Origin: an uncultured Chlorobiaceae bacterium
Lineage (GTDB): Bacteria > Bacteroidota > Chlorobiia > Chlorobiales > Chlorobiaceae
Length of the DNA: 64,000 bases
Direction of reading: 5' to 3'
NCBI GenBank assembly: GCA_903843305.1
Contig: CAIMPI010000016.1
Coordinates: forward strand, 152,329-216,328
In this document: positions 36,627-45,533 of the stretch, one piece after another
Numbering within the stretch: position 1 is the first letter of the stretch
Layout: each line of letters begins with the position of its first letter
Program-made: the position numbers and the translations under genes
The notes under the pieces: model-generated
Database searches by the model: none
The model's input: only the letters and a program-made list of their open reading frames with translations
What the model was told of the DNA's origin: nothing

Positions 36627-36662
36627 GGTCGCCGAGTAGGCCGAAGGCCGTATCGAGGCGCC
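36627..36662 (+). repeat. Structured repeat family B, copy 3
   Basis: GGTCGCCGAGTA, hairpin GGCC-GAA-GGCC, then GTATCGAGGCGCC. It has the same orientation as copy 2 and ends four bases before the menC stop codon. Confidence 0.85.
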
Positions 36663-36666
36663 GACT

Positions 36667-37740
36667 CTACATCGTCCATAACGACGTTCTCCGAAGACCT
36701 CTCAGCCTGACCATCACCCCATCCCGGTAGAGCTTCTGCGGATCGAGCAGAGCATTCTCAGCTCCAAACGGGGTCTCAAGCAGGTCGTGTTGCAGGTATC
36801 GGTACGTGTCGAGTCCACAGGCGGCTGGTTTAGATGCGGTTGATGCTGCCAGCCATGTGTAAAAGCTCAGGCTGATGCCGCTTTCAAAAGCGGAGCTGAA
36901 CACTGCAAGCAGATTTTTTTCTCTCGCATATTGAGCGAAGTGCAGCGCTGCTGAAATACCTCCTAACCGGTTTGGTTTCAGTATCAGGGCTGCAAGGCAT
37001 GCTTCTGGAATCTGTGAAAGCAGCTCAGGCTTTTGCCAAAGGGTTTCATCAAGTGCTGAGTGGATTGCTGTTTGAGCATAAAAGTCACAGATGAGTTCTG
37101 CCTGTTGCAGTGGCTCCTCAATATAGGTAATGCTTCCAAGAGGAATCTGTTTGGCAAACGAGATTGCTTCATCAAGCGAGAGCGACTGATTAGCGTCAAG
37201 CCGGAGTTCAACCGTATCGCCGAAAGTGCGGTGCAGCTCCCTAATGCTGTTGACCGAGTTTGTTATGGTATTGGCGCTGACTTTAAGCTTGAAGGTGCGG
37301 TATCCAAGAGTGAAATACTCCTCTGCCCGCTGCATGACAAGCGGTGTGTCACCGAAGAGGAGTGCATTGACTTGAACATTTTGAGCGATAGGCCTTACAT
37401 CTGAAAAAGAGGGAAGAACTCCAGATATCGCAGCGTCAAGGTTGATCATTGCCATCTCCAATCCCGTCCGTACCGATGGATAGAGCCCATCAAGCACCAT
37501 CTCAGGTGCTGCCAAATCGTGTTTTGCCAGTAGTTCGAAAAGCTGTGCTTCGGCTGATTGCAATGTCTCCTGGTGCAGTCCCGGGAGAGGCGCTATTTCA
37601 CCGTAGGCAACGTGTTGTCCATCCGTACTTCTCAGTGCGATGATAATGCCCTCCCTTTGCACAAGTCGTTGCCTTTTTACGGTGATTGGCTCGGTGAAAG
37701 GGATGGTATATCGATAGAGAACAACATGCGAAGCGTTCAA
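36667..37740 (-). CDS. menC: o-Succinylbenzoate synthase
   Basis: 357 residues of the enolase superfamily. It dehydrates SHCHC to o-succinylbenzoate in menaquinone synthesis. The KxK pair is in [11 protein letters not shown]. Metal ligands come from [13 protein letters not shown] and SALDETLW, and the second catalytic lysine is in [10 protein letters not shown]. Its start overlaps the menB stop by four bases. Sequence order and context (menB upstream, menE downstream) leave little doubt about the assignment. Confidence 0.93.
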   Translation of the reverse strand: MNASHVVLYRYTIPFTEPITVKRQRLVQREGIIIALRSTDGQHVAYGEIAPLPGLHQETLQSAEAQLFELLAKHDLAAPEMVLDGLYPSVRTGLEMAMINLDAAISGVLPSFSDVRPIAQNVQVNALLFGDTPLVMQRAEEYFTLGYRTFKLKVSANTITNSVNSIRELHRTFGDTVELRLDANQSLSLDEAISFAKQIPLGSITYIEEPLQQAELICDFYAQTAIHSALDETLWQKPELLSQIPEACLAALILKPNRLGGISAALHFAQYAREKNLLAVFSSAFESGISLSFYTWLAASTASKPAACGLDTYRYLQHDLLETPFGAENALLDPQKLYRDGVMVRLRGLRRTSLWTM

Positions 37741-38558
37741 GGTCTCTTTGGAAATTTGTTGAAATCGGGCTTCCGTTTTTCGACAAAGGCATTTCTTCCC
37801 TCCTGCCCCTCTTCACTCATATAATAGAGCATGGTCGCATTTCCTGCAAGTTCCTGCAATCCGGATTGCCCATCACAATCAGCATTGAGAGCCGATTTCA
37901 GGCAGCGAATGGCAAGCGGAGAGTTGGCCAGGATTTCGCGGCACCACTGTACGGTCTCCTCTTCAAGGCGTTCGAGCGGCACAACGGTGTTAACCAGTCC
38001 CATGGCAAGCGCTTCGGCAGCATTATACTGGCGGCAGAGAAACCATATTTCACGTGCCTTTTTCTGACCGACAAGGCGTGCCATGTAGCTTGCGCCCCAT
38101 CCTCCGTCAAACGATCCAACCTTTGGTCCAGTCTGTCCGAAGATGGCGTTTTCCGCTGCAATGGTGAGGTCGCAAAGCATGTGCAGCACGTGGCCACCGC
38201 CGATGGAGTAGCCAGCAACCATCGCAATGACTGGTTTCGGGCAGGTACGGATATCACGCTGGAAGTCGAGAACGTTCAAACGGTTAACCCCTTTACCGTC
38301 GGCATAACCGGCGTTACCCCTGATTTTCTGGTCGCCTCCCGAGCAGAATGCCTTCTCCCCCTGTCCGGTGAGAATGACAACACCAATTTTCTCATCATTT
38401 CTTGCATCCGAAAGGGCTGCAATCATCTCATCGACAGTCTGGGGACGGAATGCGTTCCTCACCTCCGGTCGGTTGATGGTGATTTTTGCAATACCTTCCG
38501 CTTTATGGTAGAGGATGTCCGTAAAATCGCCTGCTGGTATCCAGTTCACTGTACTCAT
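37737..38558 (-). CDS. menB: 1,4-dihydroxy-2-naphthoyl-CoA synthase
   Basis: 273 residues of the crotonase fold. It closes the naphthoquinone ring in menaquinone synthesis. Visible marks are SGGDQKIRG near the oxyanion region, [20 protein letters not shown], and [21 protein letters not shown], which carries the catalytic aspartate-type residues of MenB. The C-terminal [17 protein letters not shown] tail is typical. ATGA overlaps link it to menC downstream and menH upstream. Confidence 0.96.
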   Translation of the reverse strand: MSTVNWIPAGDFTDILYHKAEGIAKITINRPEVRNAFRPQTVDEMIAALSDARNDEKIGVVILTGQGEKAFCSGGDQKIRGNAGYADGKGVNRLNVLDFQRDIRTCPKPVIAMVAGYSIGGGHVLHMLCDLTIAAENAIFGQTGPKVGSFDGGWGASYMARLVGQKKAREIWFLCRQYNAAEALAMGLVNTVVPLERLEEETVQWCREILANSPLAIRCLKSALNADCDGQSGLQELAGNATMLYYMSEEGQEGRNAFVEKRKPDFNKFPKRP

Positions 38559-39400
38559 TGGTTCTTCTTCTCTTGCTGGTTGAAAAAAAATCTCAAACGA
38601 TCCAGAAATAAATCCCTGTTTTCAAGCTGCAGGGTATGGCCGCAATGCGGAAAAATTTCTAGATCGGCTAAAGGAGATAACTTAACCATTTGGTGACCAA
38701 TCTCAACGTAGCGCTCATCTTTTTCTCCCGTAAAAAAGCTCATCGGCACACTGTTGTTCTTTAATTCTTGCCAAAATGACGGCTGTCGCCCTGTTCCCAG
38801 AAGCCTCAACGCCAGAGCGAGGTTCTGAGGGTCGTTGATTTTTCTTTCGCTTTCTATCTCTTTGAAGATTGGATGGCTTTTAAGTGTGGCGAAGAGAGGC
38901 TGCTCATACCATGCCTCTATAAAACCCTCAAAGTTCCTCTCAATTTTCCGTGCCACTTTGTCGTCATGCTTCTGCCTGTCGATACGCTCTTTTTCTGTTT
39001 TGAGTCCGGGTGAAGCGGAGATGATAATTGCTTTGCTGAAGAGTGCCGGATGGCGAAGCAGCAGCGCCAGCGCAATACGGCCACCCATCGAATAGCCCAG
39101 CAGAGAGCAGGGGGGGGAGGCTGATTGGCGTAGCAAATCGCCAAGCGCATCAACGGTCTGGATAAAAAAATCATCCGGTGGTTGCGTTTGCAGGAGGTTG
39201 GCGCTACCGTGACCTGGAAGATCAACCATCATGCAGCAATAGTCGTTCTGAAGCTCCCTCGTCACAGGAAGCCAGTCGCTGCCTGAGCCGAGAAAGCCGT
39301 GCAGAAAGATGATGCGCGGCAGGGCGGGATTACCGATGGTGACGGTGTGGAGCGGGATGCTTCTCTTGAAGCTGGTTGTTCCATCCATAATTTTTGACAT
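38555..39400 (-). CDS. menH: SHCHC synthase MenH
   Basis: 281 residues of the alpha/beta-hydrolase fold; MenH eliminates pyruvate from SEPHCHC. The triad candidates are the nucleophile in [12 protein letters not shown], the acid in TGEKDERY, and the histidine in [24 protein letters not shown] is the oxyanion loop. Position in the men gene order (between menD and menB) decides between MenH and a generic hydrolase. The start overlaps no gene; about 340 bases upstream lies an inserted toxin-antitoxin cargo. Confidence 0.88.
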   Translation of the reverse strand: MSKIMDGTTSFKRSIPLHTVTIGNPALPRIIFLHGFLGSGSDWLPVTRELQNDYCCMMVDLPGHGSANLLQTQPPDDFFIQTVDALGDLLRQSASPPCSLLGYSMGGRIALALLLRHPALFSKAIIISASPGLKTEKERIDRQKHDDKVARKIERNFEGFIEAWYEQPLFATLKSHPIFKEIESERKINDPQNLALALRLLGTGRQPSFWQELKNNSVPMSFFTGEKDERYVEIGHQMVKLSPLADLEIFPHCGHTLQLENRDLFLDRLRFFFNQQEKKNQ

Positions 39401-39743
39401 ACGTTGCTGTTAGAGAGAAAGTTTTTTTCGAGTAACTTGTCATCAAGTTTACTACTTTTTATTTGCAGGTTCGTGTGTGATGATAATGTATGAAACAAAT
39501 AATATCAGTCTTAATGCTTATCTGGCATTGAGGTGCATGGCAAATGGAATCATGAATTCAAGCCCCGGAGGGGCGGCATGTAGGTAGCATTATCATGCAA
39601 GGGAGTAAGGTGTACCGGCCAGCAAATTGATTTCTTGCCTGTGGCGCGTGATGCTGCAGGATGATTGAAGCGTTTGCAGATTTCTGGTCAGAAACAGTAT
39701 ATTGTATTGCATTTGCAACGCCAACATGATTATCGCAGGACGT
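39401..39743. other. Spacer at the left edge of the men-cluster insertion
   Basis: No gene seen. It contains hairpin repeat copy 2 (39554-39590) and presumably the promoter that now serves menH-menB-menC-menE, because the cluster is interrupted here. Confidence 0.5.
39554..39590 (+). repeat. Hairpin repeat family A, copy 2
   Basis: GAATTCAAG, hairpin GCCCC-GGA-GGGGC, then GGCATGTAGGTAGCA. It matches the copy at 15118 except that both arms carry the paired T-to-C/A-to-G change, plus a loop base and one base in the tail. Confidence 0.8.
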
Positions 39744-40013
39744 ATGAAAAGCGCATCATTACCTTCACTCCGCGTCGAACCCGAGCTTCGCCAGGCAGCC
39801 GAACAGGCTCTGCAGCAGGGGGAAACCCTCTCTTCATTCATCGAGACATCGCTTCGGGCAAACATCGAACGTCGGCTCAGTCAGAAGGAATTCATTGCTC
39901 GCGGTCTTGCTTCGCAGGAGCGTGCCCGCAGAACAGGAGAGTATGAGGATGCTCAGGTTGTCGTAGACCAGCTTAAGAAGATGCTTCTCGAAGAAAAAAA
40001 GAAGAGGCTGTGA
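39744..40013 (+). CDS. YlcI/YnfO-like antitoxin candidate
   Basis: 89 residues from the ATG at 39744, which has AGGA five bases before it; in-frame ATGs at 39702 and 39726 are less likely. The pattern SLRVEPELRQAAEQALQQGETLSSFIE is a ribbon-helix-helix-like region, followed by ERRLSQKEFIARGLASQERARRTGEY, which matches YlcI/YnfO-type proteins. It ends within the start of a ParE/RelE-like toxin gene (GTGA overlap), so it is probably its antitoxin and repressor. It sits inside the men cluster on the opposite strand. Confidence 0.8.
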   Translation: MKSASLPSLRVEPELRQAAEQALQQGETLSSFIETSLRANIERRLSQKEFIARGLASQERARRTGEYEDAQVVVDQLKKMLLEEKKKRL

Positions 40014-40309
40014 AATTCACCGTCCGCTTTACCCCCGACGCGAAAGATGACCTTGTCCAGCTCTATGCATTTCTTCTTGAAAAAGATCTTAACGCTGCGG
40101 AAGAGGCGCTTGATGCACTGTCAAAGGGATTCGACTTTTTAAGGGAATTTCCCTTCAGTTGCCGCAAAGCCCTTCCTGAAAATCCGCTGCTTCGGGAACT
40201 GCTCGTTTCATTCGGAAACTCGGGTTATGTCGCCCTCTTCGAAATTGAAGATCAAGCTACGGTAACCATTCTTGCTGTTCGTCACCAACGGGAGGATGAC
40301 TATTATTGA
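40010..40309 (+). CDS. ParE/RelE-type toxin
   Basis: 99 residues starting at GTG 40010, overlapping the antitoxin stop (GTGA). The ParE-like order is visible: FTVRFTPDAKDDLVQLYAFL, a helical middle, FPFSCRKALPENPLLRELLV, and the closing TVTILAVRHQREDDYY strand. ParE members hit gyrase and RelE members cut mRNA on the ribosome; this sequence alone does not decide. The pair with the upstream gene is a plausible addiction module holding the insert in place. Confidence 0.85.
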   Translation: MKFTVRFTPDAKDDLVQLYAFLLEKDLNAAEEALDALSKGFDFLREFPFSCRKALPENPLLRELLVSFGNSGYVALFEIEDQATVTILAVRHQREDDYY

Positions 40310-40486
40310 ACCTGATACGGAATACAAAAAAGCCGTCCTGAATCTCATGAGCAACTCTTTTGCCTCTGAACAAACACTCCATGTCGCTGAACTGGAGACC
40401 TTGTCGGAGATAATGGCGTCGATGTCGAGTGCGATCTGGTGCTGATCCCCGAGTGGAAGAGCCGATTGCCGGATTTCTTTCGATAG
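40296..40486 (+). pseudogene. Frame-broken remnant between toxin and Fic gene
   Basis: An ATG at 40296 opens a 49-codon frame (MTIIEPDTEYKKAVLNLMSN onward) that stops at 40445. In another frame, the next stretch reads VGDNGVDVECDLVLIPEWKSRL up to a stop at 40486. The two may be halves of a small lost protein split by a frameshift. No family is recognised; the evidence is only readable peptide in both parts. Confidence 0.3.
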
Positions 40487-40538
40487 ATAGTGTGAAAGTG
40501 AATATCAGAATAGCTGAAAAACGGAAGGAGATCATCCA

Positions 40539-41279
40539 ATGAATTTCGAAAAACTGGACGTAATGAAAGCGCGGCTGGAGAGCTTCAGGCCGTTCAGCCC
40601 TGAAATGCTCAGCAATCTGCATGAGGATCTGGTGCTGCGCTGGACCTATAATTCCAATGCTATTGAGGGAAATACGCTTACGCTCAAGGAGATCAAGGTT
40701 GCGCTTGAAGGCATAACCATTGGCGGTAAAACCATGCGCGAACACTTTGAGGCTATCAACCACAGGGAAGCCATTTTTTATGTTGAAGCTCTCGTTCAGA
40801 AAAACGAGCCTCTTTCGGAGTGGCAGATAAAATCATTGCATCAGCTTATTTTGAAAAATATTGATGACCGGAATGCCGGGCGATACCGGATGCAGAATGT
40901 TGTTATTTCCGGCGCTGAGCACCGCCCGCCTGATTACCTGAATGTGCCTGAAGAGATGGAGGCTTTTGCCGTACAGACAGCAGTAAACAAACAATGTTTG
41001 CATCCGGTTGAACATGCGGCACGAGTGCATGGCGACTTTGTGAAAATCCACCCCTTTATCGACGGCAATGGACGAACCGCACGCCTGTTGATGAACCTTG
41101 AGCTGATGAAGGGCGGGTTTCCCCCTGCTGTGCTGGCCGTAGAAAAGCGCCTTGGCTATTACGAAACGCTTGACCTTGCCCACACCAAAGGGGAATACGA
41201 ACCCTTTATCTTGTTGATGGCTGAAACTGTTGAACAGGCTTTTGAACCTTACTGGTATGTGCTGGGTGTGGGGAAATGA
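40539..41279 (+). CDS. Fic family protein, class II-like with N-terminal inhibitory motif
   Basis: 246 residues. The catalytic loop is HPFIDGNGRTARLL, the complete HPFx(D/E)GNGR motif for AMPylation. The inhibitory motif SNAIEGN at 39-45 (E43) lies in the N-terminal helix, the usual arrangement of self-inhibited Fic proteins. It has a good AAGGAG ribosome site eight bases before the ATG. Its target is unknown. It follows the ParE-like toxin and a remnant, all inserted between menD and menH. Confidence 0.92.
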   Translation: MNFEKLDVMKARLESFRPFSPEMLSNLHEDLVLRWTYNSNAIEGNTLTLKEIKVALEGITIGGKTMREHFEAINHREAIFYVEALVQKNEPLSEWQIKSLHQLILKNIDDRNAGRYRMQNVVISGAEHRPPDYLNVPEEMEAFAVQTAVNKQCLHPVEHAARVHGDFVKIHPFIDGNGRTARLLMNLELMKGGFPPAVLAVEKRLGYYETLDLAHTKGEYEPFILLMAETVEQAFEPYWYVLGVGK

Positions 41280-41329
41280 TGGGATGAAAAAATAAGCCAC
41301 CAGAAAAAGTAAAAGGGCATTGTATCCCC

Positions 41330-43084
41330 CTATAGCAGGGATAGGTACTCATTGGTCAGCGCAGTGATCCTCCCCCGCAAAGCACGGTGCTGGAACACAT
41401 TCTCAGCCCGCGAACTCTTCACCTCAATAACAATACTCCGGTTACTGCTGCATGCAGCGCGGTAAACCTCGCTGAATTCCCGGTTCGTCTGCGGGCAGGC
41501 ATAGTCAAGCCCGAACGTCTCTGCGGCTGAGCGGACACTGTAGTTCTGTGGCGTAGCAAAGTGGGTTTCAAAGACATCCTGACATTCTGACACCGGAAGA
41601 AAAGAAAAGATGGCGCCACCGTTGTTGTTCAGAACGATGATCTGTAGCGGAAAGGGAAGTGTGCCGAGCAGCGACAGGGCGTTGATGTCGTGCAGGAAGG
41701 CAATGTCGCCGATCATCAGCGTTGCTGGCTTCTGGTGTCCATTGGCAAAACCGGCAGTGGTGGAGATGATGCCGTCAATGCCGCTTACTCCACGGTTGAC
41801 GGCTGTCGGAATACCGTTGGCATGGCTGTTGCTGGCGTAGTTGTCCATATCCCTGACCGGCATACTGTTTGACACAAAAAGCACCTGTTGCTCCGTGATA
41901 AGCTGCGAAACCAGCCGGGCAGCCGAGATATCGGTGACCGATTTTTCTGGAAGCAGTTCCGTTTGAATCTCTTCCGATACAGCGCTGAAAAATCTGTCAG
42001 TTGTGTTGCTGTCGAGTTTTGGTGGGGTGGCACGGCACCCTTTCAGCATTCCTGCGGTTAGTGTAATTGATGCTTCAAGACGGCAGGTGACATTGTGGTA
42101 GGGGGAAAAGCGGGCAGGTTGTGGCTTGACGACAATGTAGTGTTCCGGTTGCCACTCTTTCAGCGCGCTTGACGGGTGTTTTTCAATGACGTTGCCGCCA
42201 AAGTGCAGGACAAGATCAGCCTTGAAGGATTTTCGGAATTCAGGTGACTGGAGCAAGAGCTGCCAGGGTTGGACTGAGGCAACCATTCTCAGGCCTGATG
42301 AAAAATCCGCATACAGCGGAATGTTCAGATTGTTGGCCAGTTCACTGACCGACATGGCGTCAGCACTGCTCGTCATGCTGCCGGCAATGATCATCGGTTG
42401 CTCTGCCTCTGCGAGCAGTTGGCGCAGTATGGTGATGGTGTTGCTGTCAGGCACTTTTTCGGGTACTATCGAGCTGCTGAATGGTTTTCCGTTTTCAAGC
42501 CAATGCTTGATGGGAGCGGCCCAGGGATCGTTCAGATCTGGAGTTGCCGGTTCAAAAGGTTCACGGAATGGCTGGTTCAGATGTACCGGGCCTGCTGACT
42601 CTCCAAGAGATTTTGCAACAGCGTATGCGACCGTAGAGAGGAGCGCCTTCAGGGGAGTATCTTTTGACGGCGCAGGCAACTGCATGCTCCATCGGGTATA
42701 GCTGCCGAAGATATTTTCCTGCCGAATGGTCTGGTTTGCGCCGCAATCAAGCAGCTCAAATGGACGGTCTGCAGAGAGAATGAGCATTGGCTGAAAGTCT
42801 GTTGACGCCTCAACCACAGCCGGAAAGTAGTTTGCGACGGCAGTGCCTGATGTGCAGATCAGCACAGCGGGCTTTCCGGTTGCCCTTCCGTATCCGAGAG
42901 CAAAAAATCCGGCGGAGCGTTCATCGACAAACATTTTCCATAGCGCTTTCGGGTTTCTTGCAATGGCAATGGTCAGAGGTGTTGAGCGCGATCCAGGTGA
43001 AATGCAGAAAAAGCCTGCGCCTTGGCGGATCAGCTCTTCAACCATGATGCTGCTCCACAGCGTGGAGATTTGCCGGTTGTTCAT
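41330..43084 (-). CDS. menD: SEPHCHC synthase
   Basis: 584 residues from the ATG at 43084; the open frame runs further up but overlaps menF. A ThDP-dependent enzyme that joins 2-oxoglutarate to isochorismate. SPGSRSTPLTIAI at the start, the catalytic glutamate region FVDERSAGFFALG, and the ThDP/metal motif GDIAFLHDINAL...NNNGGAIF match MenD. The start overlaps the menF stop (ATGA). Downstream, the ordinary partner menH is more than 1.9 kb away because of the inserted genes. Confidence 0.95.
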   Translation of the reverse strand: MNNRQISTLWSSIMVEELIRQGAGFFCISPGSRSTPLTIAIARNPKALWKMFVDERSAGFFALGYGRATGKPAVLICTSGTAVANYFPAVVEASTDFQPMLILSADRPFELLDCGANQTIRQENIFGSYTRWSMQLPAPSKDTPLKALLSTVAYAVAKSLGESAGPVHLNQPFREPFEPATPDLNDPWAAPIKHWLENGKPFSSSIVPEKVPDSNTITILRQLLAEAEQPMIIAGSMTSSADAMSVSELANNLNIPLYADFSSGLRMVASVQPWQLLLQSPEFRKSFKADLVLHFGGNVIEKHPSSALKEWQPEHYIVVKPQPARFSPYHNVTCRLEASITLTAGMLKGCRATPPKLDSNTTDRFFSAVSEEIQTELLPEKSVTDISAARLVSQLITEQQVLFVSNSMPVRDMDNYASNSHANGIPTAVNRGVSGIDGIISTTAGFANGHQKPATLMIGDIAFLHDINALSLLGTLPFPLQIIVLNNNGGAIFSFLPVSECQDVFETHFATPQNYSVRSAAETFGLDYACPQTNREFSEVYRAACSSNRSIVIEVKSSRAENVFQHRALRGRITALTNEYLSLL

Positions 43085-44484
43085 GCTTCTTGACGGGTTA
43101 TGGCCAGTATGTCCCCTATTTTCTGTTCTACCTCTTCCCATTCAGAAAAGGGATCTGATCCTTTTACAAGACCAGCACCGGAGTATAGATAGGCGAAACG
43201 GCCATTGACAAGCGCAGAACGGATAGCGACACAAAATTCAGCAGCGTCACGGCTTACCCAGCCAACAGGCGCGGCATACCAGCCACGGCTGAATGGTTCC
43301 AGCTCCATAATATGTTCCATGGCTGGAGCTTTTGGTACGCCACCGACCGCAGGAGTCGGGTGGAGAAGGTTCAGCACAGCGCTGTCATGTTCAAATTCAG
43401 GCTTCAGCCGGGCGGAACAACGGGTGTAGAGATGTGCAAGGCGGTGCAGTTGCAGAACCTGGACGTTGTCATCCATAGCAATATCGTTGCATATCTTGAG
43501 CAACTCGTTGTAGATCATCTCCCGGACGAAATTGTGTTCCCGGATATCTTTTTCTGAATTCAGAAGTGTTTCTGAGGCGTGACGGTCATCTCCGTTGATG
43601 CTCTCTTTTGAACAGGTTCCAGCAAGTGCTTCAGTGAGCAGTATGTTCCCTTCTCTTCGGTAGAGGCGTTCAGGGCTAAAGCTGAAAAAGGCATTGTTTG
43701 CTGCAGGTTCAAAATAGAACCTGTAAATGGCATTCTTTGGATAGGGGTAGTTCAGCAGAAAAAAGAGAGGTGAAAAGCTTCGGCTGAATTCAAGAACAGT
43801 TTGCCGTGCAAGCATGATCTTCTCCATTCCATCGGTCTCAAACGTCTGGATTGCTTTTTGGCACAGTTCCATCCAGCTTTTTTCATCCGGATTATAGGAG
43901 GTGTTCTGTAGTTCAGGCATTTTCATTGCTGAACCATCATCGCTGTTAACAACGCGCCCGAGAACATCGGTAATTGCACTGATTTTTGACTGAAGATCAT
44001 CGTCGCATTCAAGCCAGAGGTGGCATGAGAGCATGAAGGTATTGTTTTCAAAGGATAACTGTACAAGCGGAAGCACAAAGGAAAATGAGGTAAACTCCTG
44101 CCAGGCAGGATCCTGTTTTTCCGTGTTGTTGAAACGAAACCCCCCGAAATAGCGTGTACCAGGCTCTTTGTCAGCAACGGAAAGCCCGAACTTTCTGAAA
44201 CTGTCGCTGTTATTTCCAGATCCCTCAAACTTTATGGTGTCAGCAATGCCGATACCGGCCACTGAAAAATCTTGTTCCCTGTTCATCCAGAAAAGCCTGG
44301 GATATACCGTTTGGCGGCACAGCCATCCAGGGATTGCTGTTGGTTGAACAGGCTGACTGAACGTTACAAGTCGGGCTTGGTTCCTTTTATCGGTTGATGT
44401 ACGCTCCTCTCGATGAAGGTATAACGCCGATATAAGGCACGAAACCGCCTCTTCTATGGATAGGGGTTCAATTCCGTTAATCAC
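43081..44484 (-). CDS. menF: Isochorismate synthase
   Basis: 467 residues of the chorismate-utilising enzyme family. The C-terminal catalytic region has FSPERLYRREGN, ALAGTCSKE, the LLHPTPAVGGVPKA block, and RGWYAAPVGWV, which distinguish isochorismate synthase. The N-terminal half is more variable, as usual. It is the first committed step of menaquinone synthesis from chorismate. Four-base ATGA overlaps connect it to the TPR lipoprotein upstream and menD downstream. Confidence 0.93.
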   Translation of the reverse strand: MINGIEPLSIEEAVSCLISALYLHREERTSTDKRNQARLVTFSQPVQPTAIPGWLCRQTVYPRLFWMNREQDFSVAGIGIADTIKFEGSGNNSDSFRKFGLSVADKEPGTRYFGGFRFNNTEKQDPAWQEFTSFSFVLPLVQLSFENNTFMLSCHLWLECDDDLQSKISAITDVLGRVVNSDDGSAMKMPELQNTSYNPDEKSWMELCQKAIQTFETDGMEKIMLARQTVLEFSRSFSPLFFLLNYPYPKNAIYRFYFEPAANNAFFSFSPERLYRREGNILLTEALAGTCSKESINGDDRHASETLLNSEKDIREHNFVREMIYNELLKICNDIAMDDNVQVLQLHRLAHLYTRCSARLKPEFEHDSAVLNLLHPTPAVGGVPKAPAMEHIMELEPFSRGWYAAPVGWVSRDAAEFCVAIRSALVNGRFAYLYSGAGLVKGSDPFSEWEEVEQKIGDILAITRQEA

Positions 44485-45080
44485 CGGGCCTCTTTTTTGA
44501 GATGTTTTTGCAGAGAGACGGCAAGATAATTGTTTTTATCAAGAAGCCATTCATAAATTGCCTGGGCTTCAGCCGTGCGTCCTGTGCGACTATAACAGAC
44601 AGCCAGGTTGTAATGGGCATCGATAAATGATTCGCTGTTGTCAATCGCTTCATTATAGAGCGTTGCTGCCTTATCAAACTGATTTAGTTGCATGTAGACA
44701 TTGCCAAGTTCGTAAAGCCTCAGAGAGTCTTTAGGGGAACGGTCAAGGTGTTGCTGAAAAATTTTCAGTGCCTCAGTGTAGTTTTTCTGATTGAACGCGG
44801 TGGCGCCAAGTGCGTGACGGGCTTCTTCGAGTTCTGGATTGATGGTAAGTGCACTTTTGAAGGCTTCCGATGCCTCACGGTAGCGTTGGCTGCGCGCATA
44901 AGCGTAGCCAAGCATCAAATAAGCTTTGGCATCTTCAGGTTTTTGCCAGACTTGCTGCTGGAGGCTGTTTATCTCATTCGGTTTACTATTGCATGAAGTG
45001 AGGAGGGTCAGCCCGGCCAACAAGATGAAAGCAAAAAGATGCAGTAATCCGTTTCTTGAATGTGGTAGTGAATGATTCAT
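44481..45080 (-). CDS. TPR-repeat lipoprotein
   Basis: 199 residues. A signal peptide ending in the lipobox LLTSC (lipid on C30) is followed by about four TPR units (for example AKAYLMLGYAYARSQRYREA and FIDAHYNLAVCYSRTGRTAEA). It is an envelope scaffold of unknown partner. It leads the men gene cluster by an ATGA overlap with menF, a coupling that suggests shared expression and not necessarily shared function. Confidence 0.88.
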   Translation of the reverse strand: MNHSLPHSRNGLLHLFAFILLAGLTLLTSCNSKPNEINSLQQQVWQKPEDAKAYLMLGYAYARSQRYREASEAFKSALTINPELEEARHALGATAFNQKNYTEALKIFQQHLDRSPKDSLRLYELGNVYMQLNQFDKAATLYNEAIDNSESFIDAHYNLAVCYSRTGRTAEAQAIYEWLLDKNNYLAVSLQKHLKKEAR

Positions 45081-45279
45081 AGTTTTTTAATATAAACACT
45101 CCATGAGTTATCTGCCAATCTTGATTGTATGCTGCGCTGATTTAGGTGAAATATTTCCGAATGGTCGTCAGGGTACGTAACTTCCGATTAAAAGTGCTTT
45201 AAGTGCTGACGCGTTTCTGCATAGGACGTCGTGACGCATCAGATGCAATCCAGCGATATTAACTTATTGGTCAATTATC

Positions 45280-45486
45280 ATGAAAAATAAACTGCAGGTA
45301 AGCGGTATGAGTTGCAGTGGTTGTCAATTGCTTGTAACAGAGGCTCTTGAAGAGTTGCAAGGTGTAACGCAGGCTGACGTTTCTTATCGTGACGGTATTG
45401 TTACTGTGGACTATGATCCTGAAATAATAAGCATTACAACCATCAAAACGGTTATTGAGCAGCAGGGGTTCATGGTACAAAACTGA
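45280..45486 (+). CDS. Heavy-metal-associated (HMA) domain protein, CopZ-like
   Basis: 68 residues forming one ferredoxin-like HMA domain. The metal site is VSGMSCSGCQ (MxCxxC). The fold VTEALEELQGVTQADVSY and the C-terminal TIKTVIEQQGF are standard. Such proteins ferry Cu(I) or related soft metals to transporters. No P-type ATPase gene is nearby. It is alone on the strand between the divergent TPR gene and the NYN gene. Confidence 0.93.
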   Translation: MKNKLQVSGMSCSGCQLLVTEALEELQGVTQADVSYRDGIVTVDYDPEIISITTIKTVIEQQGFMVQN

Positions 45487-45533
45487 AAGTACCTGCGTTT
45501 TTTGGAGAGTAAACACAAAGAGCGAAAAATGCC

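Larger units (their letters stand above)
36374..36666. other. Gap between menC and menE filled by structured repeats
   Basis: No gene. It holds three copies of an inverted-repeat element (36462-36495, 36574-36608, 36627-36662), each listed separately. It may end or attenuate transcription between menC and menE. Confidence 0.7.

Noticed and set aside
37866..38696. 276-codon plus-strand frame opposite menB and menH
   Set aside because: It mirrors two well-supported men genes, and its amino-acid pattern is not protein-like.
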